Positions 1 to 7,109 of a stretch of DNA of 14,347 nucleotides are shown in pieces. The notes beneath the pieces are model-generated. The model was not told the origin of the DNA. It did not search any database and saw nothing but the letters and a program-made list of their open reading frames with translations. Source of the DNA: an uncultured Cytophagaceae bacterium (lineage in GTDB: Bacteria > Bacteroidota > Bacteroidia > Cytophagales > Spirosomataceae); assembly GCA_903960725.1 (NCBI GenBank), contig CAJCBY010000415.1, positions 1-14,347 of the forward strand. The letters are read 5' to 3'. Each line of letters opens with the position of its first letter. Positions within the stretch are counted from its first letter, which is position 1. The translations under genes and the position numbers were made by a program.

Positions 1-812
1 AGCATACTGATGTAGTAGATCGGATACACCCAGGTTCCATACAAGTTTCCGAATGGTCCTGATAATATTTGGTACAGTGCGGCAAAGCTGGCTGCTTTCA
101 CCACAGTGGACATAAACATCGTGAAGATTGTAGGAGCACCTTCATATACATCTGGAGTCCAGAAATGGAATGGAGCCGCAGAAATCTTAAATAAGAACCC
201 GACTAAAATCAATAAAACACCAATTGATAAGAAAATAGGAGTCGATTCAGGAGGTGTGCTGGCGATGCTAGTAGCAATATTTACCAGGTAGAAAGAACGT
301 GTCGCCCCATAGACTAAGGTAATGCCGAAAAGCAAAATACCTGTCGCGAAGGATCCCATCAAGAAATATTTCAAGGCTGCCTCGTTCGAACGTAAATTAC
401 GTTTATCAGAACCTGTTAACACATACATCGCCACGGAAAGGATTTCAAGTCCCACAAAGAACATGATCAAGTGATCGAATGAAACCATTAAAATGGCTCC
501 CACTACCGAGAATAATAGAATTGCGTAGTATTCTGCTGGATGTGTGTGCTCTTCGTCGATGCCAAAGCCTTTGGAAAAACTAACTACCATAAAGGCAGCT
601 AATTGAATGATTAAGCTGAAGCTGATAGACGTATTGGTGGTGTGGAACATGTGTCCATACCATAACATCTCGTGGTTCCAGTCCAAAGCCGTCAAAGCCA
701 TACTGCCCGCTAAGAACAAAAGCGTCGCGGCTTGGATGGTTTTTCTAGAAAGCCAAAAGCCCAAGAATAAATTTAAAATACCTAGAAGTGATAATGCAAT
801 GATAGACGTCAT
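1..812 (-). CDS. nuoN: NADH-quinone oxidoreductase subunit N (C-terminus cut by window edge)
   Basis: This is the 5' part of a gene running off the left edge: 270 complete codons are visible with no in-frame stop, perhaps 55-60% of a usual NuoN. NuoN is an antiporter-like, proton-pumping membrane subunit of complex I, which passes electrons from NADH to quinone. The translation starts MTSIIALSLLGILN and consists of hydrophobic helices. The conserved glutamate lies in FVGLEILSVAMYVL, and the family signature KISAAPFHFWTPDVYEGAPT is present, which separates it from NuoM and NuoL. The ATG at 810-812 lies 19 bases after the nuoM stop, as expected for the last gene of nuoKLMN. No frameshift is seen in the visible part. 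Confidence 0.93.
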   Translation of the reverse strand, partial: MTSIIALSLLGILNLFLGFWLSRKTIQAATLLFLAGSMALTALDWNHEMLWYGHMFHTTNTSISFSLIIQLAAFMVVSFSKGFGIDEEHTHPAEYYAILLFSVVGAILMVSFDHLIMFFVGLEILSVAMYVLTGSDKRNLRSNEAALKYFLMGSFATGILLFGITLVYGATRSFYLVNIATSIASTPPESTPIFLSIGVLLILVGFLFKISAAPFHFWTPDVYEGAPTIFTMFMSTVVKAASFAALYQILSGPFGNLYGTWVYPIYYISM

Positions 813-831
813 AATGCTTTTTAATACTATT

Positions 832-2277
832 TTATTTGAACCATTGGATTAATTGCTGAACCGCGGGTTCACTAAAACCTAAAACTGTCGATGGGAAAAC
901 TCCACCCAAAATAACCAAGGCACTTAAGGGAATTAACACTGCCTTCTCAGCAAACGTTAAGTCTGCAAAATCAGCCGTGATGCGAGATACATTTCCAAAC
1001 ATCGACTTCTGAATCAAACGCAACGTGTATACCGCACCTAAGATGATGGTGATACCTGCGATGATACCTAAGGTTAGGTTTTGGTCAAATACACTCTTTA
1101 ATAACAAGAACTCTCCAATGAAACCATTCGTCAATGGAAGTGCCACCGAGCCTAAGCTCAAAATCACAAACGTCACCGTTAAAGGGTAAGAGAACTGAGT
1201 GATACCCCCTAACTGGGCGATTTCTCTTGATTTTGTTCTACGTTCAATGATTTCAATCACGAAGAATAAACCGATGATATTGATACCATGCGATAACATT
1301 TGGTACAAGGCTCCTTGAATACCTTCGATGCTTCCAGTTAAAATACCCGCAGACATTAAACCTACGTGGGCAAAGGAAGAATAAGCTAATAAGCGTTTCG
1401 CGTCTTTTTGTTGGATGGCGATAATCGAACCATAGATTATTCCGATCACAGAAAGTACTGAGGCTGTTAATCCCCAAGTGGCCACGCCTAAAGGGAACAT
1501 CGGGAGTACGAATCTAATCACACCGTACGTACCCATCTTCAACATGATACCAGACAATAACATCGTTCCTTGCGCAGGAGCCACGGTATAGGTATCAGGT
1601 TGCCAAGTATGGAAGGGGAAAACGGGCATCTTGATGGCAAAAGCCAAGAAGAAGGCCGCAAACAAATAGCCTTGTTGATCTGCACTTAAGCCTTTCGCTG
1701 TTTGGTACAATACTTCGATGTCTGCTGAGTGAAACTCCCCTGGGGTTAGCAAGTAAACGTAAACTAACGCGATTAAGAAGAATAAGGACCCAAACAAGGT
1801 GTAAACAAAGAACTTAAACGTAATCGCATTCTTGTTCTCACCGCCATAAATCGCAGCCAAGAAGTAGATCGGTAATAAGGATGCTTCGAAGAAGAAGTAA
1901 AACAAGAACGCATCTTTTGCTAAGAATGCTCCCATCAAAGCCGTTTGCATCACTAACATCAAACCCTGGAACTGCGAATTGTTTGCGCGATCCGTATTTG
2001 CCGTAGTCGCTACGATGAAGGGAACTAATAAAGCACAAAGTCCAATTAATACGCCGCTGATTCCATCCACATATAAGGAGAAGGATAAACCCGCTTCTGC
2101 CACCCAAGGGGCAGAAAAAGAAATAGGATTTAGGCTGGCTTGTTGTAAAACAAAGGCGGTGGCCGCTAATTCAATGAGGGATGCCGCTAGTGAAGGGGCA
2201 AACGCATTTTTTGGCTTGAAGATCAACAAAGCTGACCCAATCAAAAGCGGAAATAAAAGTATAAATAGTAGATACAT
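832..2277 (-). CDS. nuoM: NADH-quinone oxidoreductase subunit M
   Basis: A 481-residue polytopic membrane protein, one of the three antiporter-like proton-pumping subunits of complex I in the cytoplasmic membrane. The translation is hydrophobic throughout. It carries the expected functional residues: the helix-5 glutamate E131 in FFFEASLLPIYFL, lysine K216 in AIKMPVFPFHTWQPDTY, and K247 in MLLSGIMLKMGTYG. The PFHTWQPDTYTVAPAQGT segment is typical of NuoM rather than NuoN or NuoL. Length is normal for the family. The gene lies 18 bases downstream of nuoL and 19 bases upstream of nuoN, so it is almost certainly co-transcribed with both. I see no clear Shine-Dalgarno sequence, which is normal in Bacteroidota. 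Confidence 0.96.
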   Translation of the reverse strand: MYLLFILLFPLLIGSALLIFKPKNAFAPSLAASLIELAATAFVLQQASLNPISFSAPWVAEAGLSFSLYVDGISGVLIGLCALLVPFIVATTANTDRANNSQFQGLMLVMQTALMGAFLAKDAFLFYFFFEASLLPIYFLAAIYGGENKNAITFKFFVYTLFGSLFFLIALVYVYLLTPGEFHSADIEVLYQTAKGLSADQQGYLFAAFFLAFAIKMPVFPFHTWQPDTYTVAPAQGTMLLSGIMLKMGTYGVIRFVLPMFPLGVATWGLTASVLSVIGIIYGSIIAIQQKDAKRLLAYSSFAHVGLMSAGILTGSIEGIQGALYQMLSHGINIIGLFFVIEIIERRTKSREIAQLGGITQFSYPLTVTFVILSLGSVALPLTNGFIGEFLLLKSVFDQNLTLGIIAGITIILGAVYTLRLIQKSMFGNVSRITADFADLTFAEKAVLIPLSALVILGGVFPSTVLGFSEPAVQQLIQWFK

Positions 2278-2295
2278 AGCTATGTTGCGATCGGA

Positions 2296-4179
2296 TTATG
2301 GAAGGATCGTACTTTTTAAACTAACAAATAAAATGACAACGATGGCCGCGACCATGCAGAATAGGTAGATGCCTACGTTTCCTGTTTGGGCTCTGCGGAA
2401 CTCGCTCGAAGCATATTTCACAAAACGTCCTAAACCTTCGACGAACAAGTCAATGACCAGGAAGTCGATCACTTGGAAGAAGAAGTTCGATAAAAAGGCG
2501 ATAGGCTTAACAAAAAGCATATCGTATAATTCGTCGATGTAGAACTTGTTGTAGATAACCTTTTGGATACCAGAAATTTCCCCATCTTCCGAAGGCACTG
2601 ATTTCTGCATTCCGAATAGGTAGATCGCTAAAAAGGCGGGTAAGAAAGCGGCTAAAAGAGGCGCTCCACCTTCTAAACTCAAGAAGTTGACTTCACCCGC
2701 TTCGCCTGCTTCTGGCAATAGAGGTGCTAACCAATGCGCTAAGAATTCATTTCCTCCGGCAAAGTGAGGCAAGTTGATTAAACCCCCACCCACAGAGAAT
2801 ACGGCTAAAATAATCAACGGCAACGTCATCGTGATAGGGGATTCGTGCAAATGGTGTGCTTGTTTCTCTGTCCCTCTGAACTCTCCATAGAAAGTCAAAA
2901 TGAATACGCGGAACATATAGAAAGACGTCAAGGCAGAACCTAAAATCGCCAAGCTCCACATCACAGGATCGTGGTGGTATAGACTCGCTAAGATTTCATC
3001 TTTCGAGAAGAAACCGGCGAATGGAGGAATACCTGCAATCGCGATTGTTCCTAACATAAAGGTGATGAACGTGATAGGCATCTTTGATTTCAATCCACCC
3101 ATGCGGCGAATATCTTGTTCGTCTGACATCGCGTGAATCACAGAACCTGCTCCTAAGAAAAGGAGGGCCTTAAAGAAAGCGTGCGTCATCACGTGGAAGA
3201 ACGAAGCCGTATAAGCTGATGCGCCTAGACCCATAAACATATACCCTAATTGGGATACCGTAGAATAGGCAAGGACTTTCTTGATATCGTTTTGGAAAAG
3301 ACCAATCGCTGCGCCTAATAAGGCCGTCGCTAAACCAATCCAACCCACAAAATGCAATACTTCAGGACTTAATTCAAACAAGGCATTCGCACGAATGACC
3401 ATGTAAATGCCGGCTGTCACCATCGTCGCTGCGTGAATCAAGGCAGATACCGGCGTAGGACCCGCCATCGCATCTGGAAGCCAAGTGAACAAGGGGATTT
3501 GAGCTGATTTACCCATCGCACCGATGAATAAACAAAAGGCGATGATGCTTAAGTCAGTTGTATAATCGCCACTCTGAATGGCCGTGAAAATCGTTTGGTA
3601 ATCCGTCGTTCCGAAATCCTGGATTAATAAGAAGATACCTACTAAGAAACCTAAATCACCGATACGGTTCATGATGAAGGCCTTGCGAGCTGCATCTCCG
3701 TAGGAATTTTTTTGGTTCCAAAACCCGATCAATAAGTACGAACACAAACCTACGCCTTCCCATCCGATGAATAAGACGGTGAAGTTTGCCCCTAATACGA
3801 GGATCAACATGAAGAAAACGAAAAGGTTCAAGAAGGCAAAAAACTTACCAAAACCGGTATCATGGGACATATACCCAATCGAATACACGTGAATCAAGGT
3901 GCCCACTCCCGTGATTACGAGGAGCATTAAAATCGATAATTGATCGATTTGGAAGGCAAAAGGAATCTCTAAAGAGCCTACCTTAATCCAATCCGCGATC
4001 GGAAGAATCTGCGCCTGACCGTCGAAATTCAAGAATAACTGAAGTGATAAGGCGAAGGCAACCAAGGGAGGAATTGTTCCAATGATCCCCGCAACTTGCT
4101 TCGGTAATTTCGGGTACGCTAAACCATTAATAGCAAAGCCTAATAAGGGTAATAGTGGAATGAGGAATAGTAAAGACAT
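2296..4179 (-). CDS. nuoL: NADH-quinone oxidoreductase subunit L
   Basis: A 627-residue membrane protein, the distal antiporter-like proton-pumping subunit of complex I. Visible motifs are GWEGVGLCSYLLIGFW with the conserved glutamate E141, and GAMGKSAQIPLFTWLPDAM with lysine K224, followed by AGPTPVSALIHAATMV with H249. The C-terminal region, from about residue 535, contains further hydrophobic helices (FLSNFFFQVIDFLVIDLFVE and a final transmembrane segment), matching the lateral-helix arm that distinguishes NuoL from NuoM and NuoN. Length is typical. The gene starts 27 bases after the nuoK stop and ends 18 bases before nuoM, giving the classic K-L-M-N order. No missing key residues were found. 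Confidence 0.97.
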   Translation of the reverse strand: MSLLFLIPLLPLLGFAINGLAYPKLPKQVAGIIGTIPPLVAFALSLQLFLNFDGQAQILPIADWIKVGSLEIPFAFQIDQLSILMLLVITGVGTLIHVYSIGYMSHDTGFGKFFAFLNLFVFFMLILVLGANFTVLFIGWEGVGLCSYLLIGFWNQKNSYGDAARKAFIMNRIGDLGFLVGIFLLIQDFGTTDYQTIFTAIQSGDYTTDLSIIAFCLFIGAMGKSAQIPLFTWLPDAMAGPTPVSALIHAATMVTAGIYMVIRANALFELSPEVLHFVGWIGLATALLGAAIGLFQNDIKKVLAYSTVSQLGYMFMGLGASAYTASFFHVMTHAFFKALLFLGAGSVIHAMSDEQDIRRMGGLKSKMPITFITFMLGTIAIAGIPPFAGFFSKDEILASLYHHDPVMWSLAILGSALTSFYMFRVFILTFYGEFRGTEKQAHHLHESPITMTLPLIILAVFSVGGGLINLPHFAGGNEFLAHWLAPLLPEAGEAGEVNFLSLEGGAPLLAAFLPAFLAIYLFGMQKSVPSEDGEISGIQKVIYNKFYIDELYDMLFVKPIAFLSNFFFQVIDFLVIDLFVEGLGRFVKYASSEFRRAQTGNVGIYLFCMVAAIVVILFVSLKSTILP

Positions 4180-4206
4180 ATTAATTGGGCGGAATATTTC
4201 GCTGAA

Positions 4207-4536
4207 TTAGTTTTTCAATTTGTCAAGAACACCGATATCGATGCTTTGGATGTTTCGATAAATCATCACAATAATCGCTAAACCTACAGCGACTTCTGCT
4301 GCGGCTACGGCCATGATGAAGAATACGAAAATTTGACCTGCTGGGTCAGAGTAGTAGGAGGAAAATGCAGCTAACAATAAGTTAACGGCATTTAACATTA
4401 ATTCGATCGCCATAAAAACGATGATCGCATTTCTACGCGTTAATACGCCCAATATACCAATACAGAACAAAGCAGAGCTTAAGATAATGTAATGGGTTAA
4501 TGGAATCGTACGGATAATTTCGGGTATTGATTGCAT
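4207..4536 (-). CDS. nuoK: NADH-quinone oxidoreductase subunit K
   Basis: A 109-residue small subunit of the complex I membrane arm with three predicted transmembrane helices. Both conserved membrane glutamates are present: E45 in [14 protein letters not shown] and E81 in [16 protein letters not shown]. These correspond to the proton-path residues of the family (E36 and E72 in E. coli). It is the first gene of the visible nuoKLMN unit. Unlike the usual nuoJ-nuoK order, the next gene upstream on this strand is an exonuclease, 105 bases away, so nuoJ and the peripheral-arm genes must lie elsewhere if they exist. The ATG at 4534-4536 begins the conserved coding region. Confidence 0.95.
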   Translation of the reverse strand: MQSIPEIIRTIPLTHYIILSSALFCIGILGVLTRRNAIIVFMAIELMLNAVNLLLAAFSSYYSDPAGQIFVFFIMAVAAAEVAVGLAIIVMIYRNIQSIDIGVLDKLKN

Positions 4537-4560
4537 AGTCTTAAATAATTACAAAGGCTT

Positions 4561-4574
4561 CAGGCAAAAGCCTG
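4561..4574 (-). other. Small hairpin in the nuoK leader
   Basis: Perfect 5-bp stem CAGGC/GCCTG with an AAAA loop as read on the plus strand. It lies between the exonuclease stop and nuoK, downstream of the candidate nuoK promoter. No U-rich tract follows on the minus strand, so it is a poor intrinsic terminator for the exonuclease gene. A leader hairpin or chance are the alternatives. Confidence 0.25.
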
Positions 4575-4598
4575 TCCAAAAAATGCATTTATGCGAGG

Positions 4599-4606
4599 CA
4601 AATTTA
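4599..4606 (-). promoter_or_regulatory. Candidate -10 element for nuoKLMN
   Basis: The minus strand reads TAAATTTG here, an exact match to the Bacteroidota promoter element TAnnTTTG. It lies in the 105-base gap between the exonuclease stop and nuoK, about 63 bases before the nuoK start. The nearest upstream TTG is about 25 bases away, slightly more than the usual 17-23, so the -33 half is weak. It supports nuoKLMN having its own promoter rather than depending on the exonuclease gene. Confidence 0.38.
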
Positions 4607-4641
4607 CGAAAATATCTGATAGCCTCGACATCAAAAATGCC

Positions 4642-5451
4642 TTAACGCTGAAAACCTTGCAATTTTATTTCGGTCAGTTTGCGCTTCGTGTCCATGGGGA
4701 AATCACCCTTCATCATCCAGTCGTAATAGGACGGGTCAGACTTCAAAACTTCGAGAACTGGTTTGCCTATATGTTTGCCAAAATTAAAGCAAGCCACGCG
4801 CTCTTTATTGTACGCCATTCGGTTTGCGTAGTCAATTGAATTCGAGGCACTTAGTTCGTGCAGTTTGTCCATGTCATTTTGAATAGGGAAAACATCTTTC
4901 CCGTCTGCATCCTTAATTGACTTGTTCGCATAATGTTTCACCTGTGCATTCAACACCTCTAATGTGGCTAACACATCCGCCTCAGCACCGTGTGCCCCGA
5001 TTAATTCTTTACCACAATAAAATTGGTAAGCCGCTGTTAAATTACGCGGCTCCATTAAGTGGAAAATGCGTTGAGCATCCACTAATTTTCTATTTTTCAT
5101 ATCGAAATCCACCTCTGCGCGGAGCATTTCCTCCACTAACATAGGCACATCGAAACGATTTGAATTAAATCCAGCTAAGTCACAACCATCTAAAAAGGTA
5201 GATAACGAGCGAGCAACCATTCTAAAAGTCGGTTCATCTTTCACATCTTCATCATAGATGCCGTGCACTAATGAGGCCTCTAAAGGAATCGGAATACCCG
5301 GATTCACGCGACGTGTTTTTACTTCCACGGTTCCGTCTAGATTGGCTTTGGCAATGGAAATTTCCACAATGCGATCGCGGTTAATCTGTATCCCCGTCGT
5401 CTCTAAATCGAAAAATGCGAGGGGTCTCTTTAGTTGTAATTGATGTTCCAT
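4642..5451 (-). CDS. DEDDh-family 3'-5' exonuclease (DNA polymerase III epsilon / ExoX-like)
   Basis: A 269-residue exonuclease of the DnaQ-like superfamily that trims nucleotides from 3' ends using two metal ions. The acidic motifs are complete: FFDLETTG with D15 and E17, GFNSNRFDVPML with D101, and HGAEAD with H154 and D159, which makes it the DEDDh type. After a linker, residues about 222-252 (FNFGKHIGKPVLEVL, then DPSYYDWMMKGDFP) match the short C-terminal module seen in ExoX-like exonucleases. This favours a stand-alone repair or processing nuclease over the replicative proofreading subunit, though I cannot exclude the latter. It is transcribed divergently from the HAD gene, across a 53-base gap. 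The ATG at 5449-5451 precedes the nuclease fold by only about 10 residues. Confidence 0.88.
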   Translation of the reverse strand: MEHQLQLKRPLAFFDLETTGIQINRDRIVEISIAKANLDGTVEVKTRRVNPGIPIPLEASLVHGIYDEDVKDEPTFRMVARSLSTFLDGCDLAGFNSNRFDVPMLVEEMLRAEVDFDMKNRKLVDAQRIFHLMEPRNLTAAYQFYCGKELIGAHGAEADVLATLEVLNAQVKHYANKSIKDADGKDVFPIQNDMDKLHELSASNSIDYANRMAYNKERVACFNFGKHIGKPVLEVLKSDPSYYDWMMKGDFPMDTKRKLTEIKLQGFQR

Positions 5452-5475
5452 AGGATGTTTTAAAATGGGCTAGGG

Positions 5476-5483
5476 CAAAGGTA
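5476..5483 (-). promoter_or_regulatory. Candidate -10 element for the exonuclease gene
   Basis: The minus strand reads TACCTTTG, an exact TAnnTTTG match, ending 24 bases before the exonuclease ATG. It is one arm of a perfect 9-bp inverted repeat whose other arm serves the HAD gene in the opposite direction. No TTG was found at the expected -33 distance. Confidence 0.5.
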
Positions 5484-5492
5484 AGTTATTAT

Positions 5493-5500
5493 TACCTTTG
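5493..5500 (+). promoter_or_regulatory. Candidate -10 element for the HAD gene; near-leaderless transcript
   Basis: The plus strand reads TACCTTTG, an exact TAnnTTTG match, ending only four bases before the HAD ATG at 5505. Transcription normally starts about 4-8 bases after this element, so the mRNA would begin at or within a few bases of the start codon. There is no TTG at the expected -33 distance. The element is the mirror arm of the box at 5476-5483. Confidence 0.5.
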
Positions 5501-5504
5501 TTAC

Positions 5505-6188
5505 ATGAATTTTAGCCCGAAAGCACTTTTTTTTGACTGGGATCACACGCTGTGGGATCATGACTTAAATGCAAGAGAAGTTTTACTAGATTTAGCCAAC
5601 GAATACGAGCTGGCCATTGAGCCCCTAAGCTACTGGGCGAGCTTTGAAAAAATCAATAATGGGCTTTGGGACCAATACGCGGCAGGCGAAATATCGCAGG
5701 CGGAACTACGGGAGACGCGCTTCGTTCGCTTTTTTCAAGAACTGCGCATCGAAGGTCCTTCTTCGGAGTTTGGCGATAAATACCTCGAGCGTGCACCGCG
5801 GAAGACAAATTTGATGCCGGGTGCATTTGAAGTCATTCAAGATTTAGCCGTCCATTTTCCCTTATATATCTTAACGAATGGCTTCGATGACATTCAATTT
5901 GTGAAGATTGAAGGTGCCGGGATGCGCTCCTTTTTTCAGGAAATTATTACCTCGCAGCAGGTGGGGACGAAGAAACCGAGTCCGTTGTTTTATGCCTATG
6001 CTTTAGAACGTGCGGGAATTAAAGCTGAGGAGGCCTTAATGATCGGTGATCACGTGGAGGCTGATGTCAGGGGAGCATTGAATGTGGGTATTCCGGCGAT
6101 TCACTATAATCCCTTTTCGCTAGCGACGGATTTGCCGCACGAGATTCAACATTTGGATGAATTAAGGGGATTACTCAAAAATCGATAA
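5505..6188 (+). CDS. HAD-superfamily phosphatase, YjjG-like noncanonical pyrimidine nucleotidase
   Basis: A 227-residue soluble haloacid-dehalogenase-type phosphatase. All four catalytic motifs are present: FFDWDHTLWD with nucleophile D11 and acid/base D13; YILTNGF with T124 and N125; the lysine motif TKKPSP at 155-160; and MIGDHVEAD with metal-binding D182 and D187. The WDHTLWD form and a helical cap at about residues 20-100 resemble the YjjG family, which dephosphorylates nucleoside monophosphates, including noncanonical pyrimidines, and so protects the nucleotide pool. The substrate is inferred from family resemblance only. The gene diverges from the exonuclease gene, and its last 18 bases overlap the end of the convergent PD-(D/E)XK nuclease gene. 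Confidence 0.88.
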   Translation: MNFSPKALFFDWDHTLWDHDLNAREVLLDLANEYELAIEPLSYWASFEKINNGLWDQYAAGEISQAELRETRFVRFFQELRIEGPSSEFGDKYLERAPRKTNLMPGAFEVIQDLAVHFPLYILTNGFDDIQFVKIEGAGMRSFFQEIITSQQVGTKKPSPLFYAYALERAGIKAEEALMIGDHVEADVRGALNVGIPAIHYNPFSLATDLPHEIQHLDELRGLLKNR

Positions 6189-6794
6189 CTGATTGTCGCT
6201 CGATTTACGGTCAAAAATCTTCTTATCTCGAATGAATTTTTTGTTCTCCTCTAAGAACAGAATAAACTTCTCTATTTGGTCGTATTGGAAACTGAAATCA
6301 ATGTTATTGACGTCGTAGGATTCCACGTAGACCTGTTTAAAGTCCGTAATAACGTAGTCCAGGCGCTGTATTCCGTATTTTTGTAGGCCTAAAAGATACA
6401 GGTTCTGGTGGTTGGTTAAAAAGCGATTCGGCTCATAATAGGCTGTGCTTTTTAGGTCAAAAGCGATGGTGTCACCCACGCCATCCACATAGCCGTAGAT
6501 CATCGCATTTTTATATCGGGATTCTACGTAAAACTGGGTCTTGTATTTTGCAGGCAATAATTCGCGCGCTTGATCGATGATTCCCTCCGCAAAAGCCTCT
6601 TCATTTTCACCTAGCGTTACCGCTCGCTCAAAATCAATCCCTTTTTGCTGCGCATTCGTTGTGGGTTTACGCACGCGATTGATGCGATCGATTAGCTCGA
6701 TTTCGTCCACAATGATTTTGCCGTTTCCATCGCGAGATTGGCTCGCATAGAGGTTAAAGGAATTTAAAAGCGTGGGATATAAGCGGTAAATCAT
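6171..6794 (-). CDS. PD-(D/E)XK (RecB/Cas4-like) nuclease of unknown role, with C-terminal clamp-binding motif
   Basis: A 207-residue protein with the layout of PD-(D/E)XK nucleases. An N-terminal YPTLLNSF segment is followed by GIDFERAV (E56), then GYVDGVGD (D104), the catalytic FDLKST (D113, K115), and a downstream HQNLYLLGL helix (Q130, Y133) typical of the RecB branch. There is no cysteine anywhere, so unlike Cas4 or AddB it cannot carry an iron-sulfur cluster. The C-terminus ends in QLSIF at 202-206, close to the bacterial beta-clamp-binding consensus QL(S/D)LF. It is the last gene of the xth unit, 8 bases after the ferredoxin gene, and overlaps the HAD gene end by 18 bases. I do not recognise a named family. 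A DNA repair or replication role is inferred from fold, tail and neighbours. Confidence 0.75.
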   Translation of the reverse strand: MIYRLYPTLLNSFNLYASQSRDGNGKIIVDEIELIDRINRVRKPTTNAQQKGIDFERAVTLGENEEAFAEGIIDQARELLPAKYKTQFYVESRYKNAMIYGYVDGVGDTIAFDLKSTAYYEPNRFLTNHQNLYLLGLQKYGIQRLDYVITDFKQVYVESYDVNNIDFSFQYDQIEKFILFLEENKKFIRDKKIFDRKSSDNQLSIFE

Positions 6795-6802
6795 ACGGCA
6801 AT

Positions 6803-7105
6803 TTATTGAATTTGGAGGCGAGTCACAATTTCGTCTTCGATTAAATGCGATTTTGTGATCTCAGCTACATCTTCCACTTGTACATTGCCATAGAAAACGC
6901 CTTCAGGATATACGACCATCGTGGGTCCTTTTCCACAGAAATCGAGGCAACCTGATTTTTGGACGCGGATTTTAGCCGTTCCGCCTTGGGCTGCATAGCT
7001 CGCGCGGAAAGCGTCTACTAATTCCATTCCGTGGCCAGAACCACAACATTTTTTAGGGGCATCTTTGTCATTAGCGCAGATAAATACGTGTTTTTCGAAG
7101 TGCAT
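6803..7105 (-). CDS. Thioredoxin-fold [2Fe-2S] ferredoxin
   Basis: A 100-residue protein of the thioredoxin-like [2Fe-2S] ferredoxin family, related to the cluster domain of NuoE and to Shethna-type proteins. The likely ligands are C10 (FICAND), C20 or C21 (KKCCGSG), C53 and C57 (SGCLDFCGKGP), followed by the typical PTMVVYPEGVFYG strand. Such proteins carry single electrons in the cytoplasm; the partner is unknown here. It starts four bases after the xth stop and ends 8 bases before the PD-(D/E)XK nuclease gene, so it sits inside a DNA-nuclease operon rather than beside the complex I genes. That is an odd context with no obvious electron acceptor, because the neighbouring nuclease has no cysteines. 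Confidence 0.87.
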   Translation of the reverse strand: MHFEKHVFICANDKDAPKKCCGSGHGMELVDAFRASYAAQGGTAKIRVQKSGCLDFCGKGPTMVVYPEGVFYGNVQVEDVAEITKSHLIEDEIVTRLQIQ

Positions 7106-7109
7106 ATAA

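Noticed and set aside
106-852. Plus-strand open frames (106-291 and 607-852) in the left end
   Set aside because: The minus strand here codes a clear NuoN; the plus-strand frames are its shadows.
1979-2368. 129-codon plus-strand open frame across nuoM and nuoL
   Set aside because: It lies antisense to strongly conserved complex I genes, its translation looks like low-complexity shadow sequence, and it has no promoter or family resemblance.
4561-4580. Rho-independent terminator of the exonuclease gene
   Set aside because: The 5-bp CAGGC/GCCTG stem is real but is not followed by a U-tract on either strand.
6803-7105. Ferredoxin as a NuoE (complex I) fragment
   Set aside because: It has the thioredoxin-like [2Fe-2S] fold but is only 100 residues, lacks the N-terminal helical part of NuoE, and sits in a nuclease operon.
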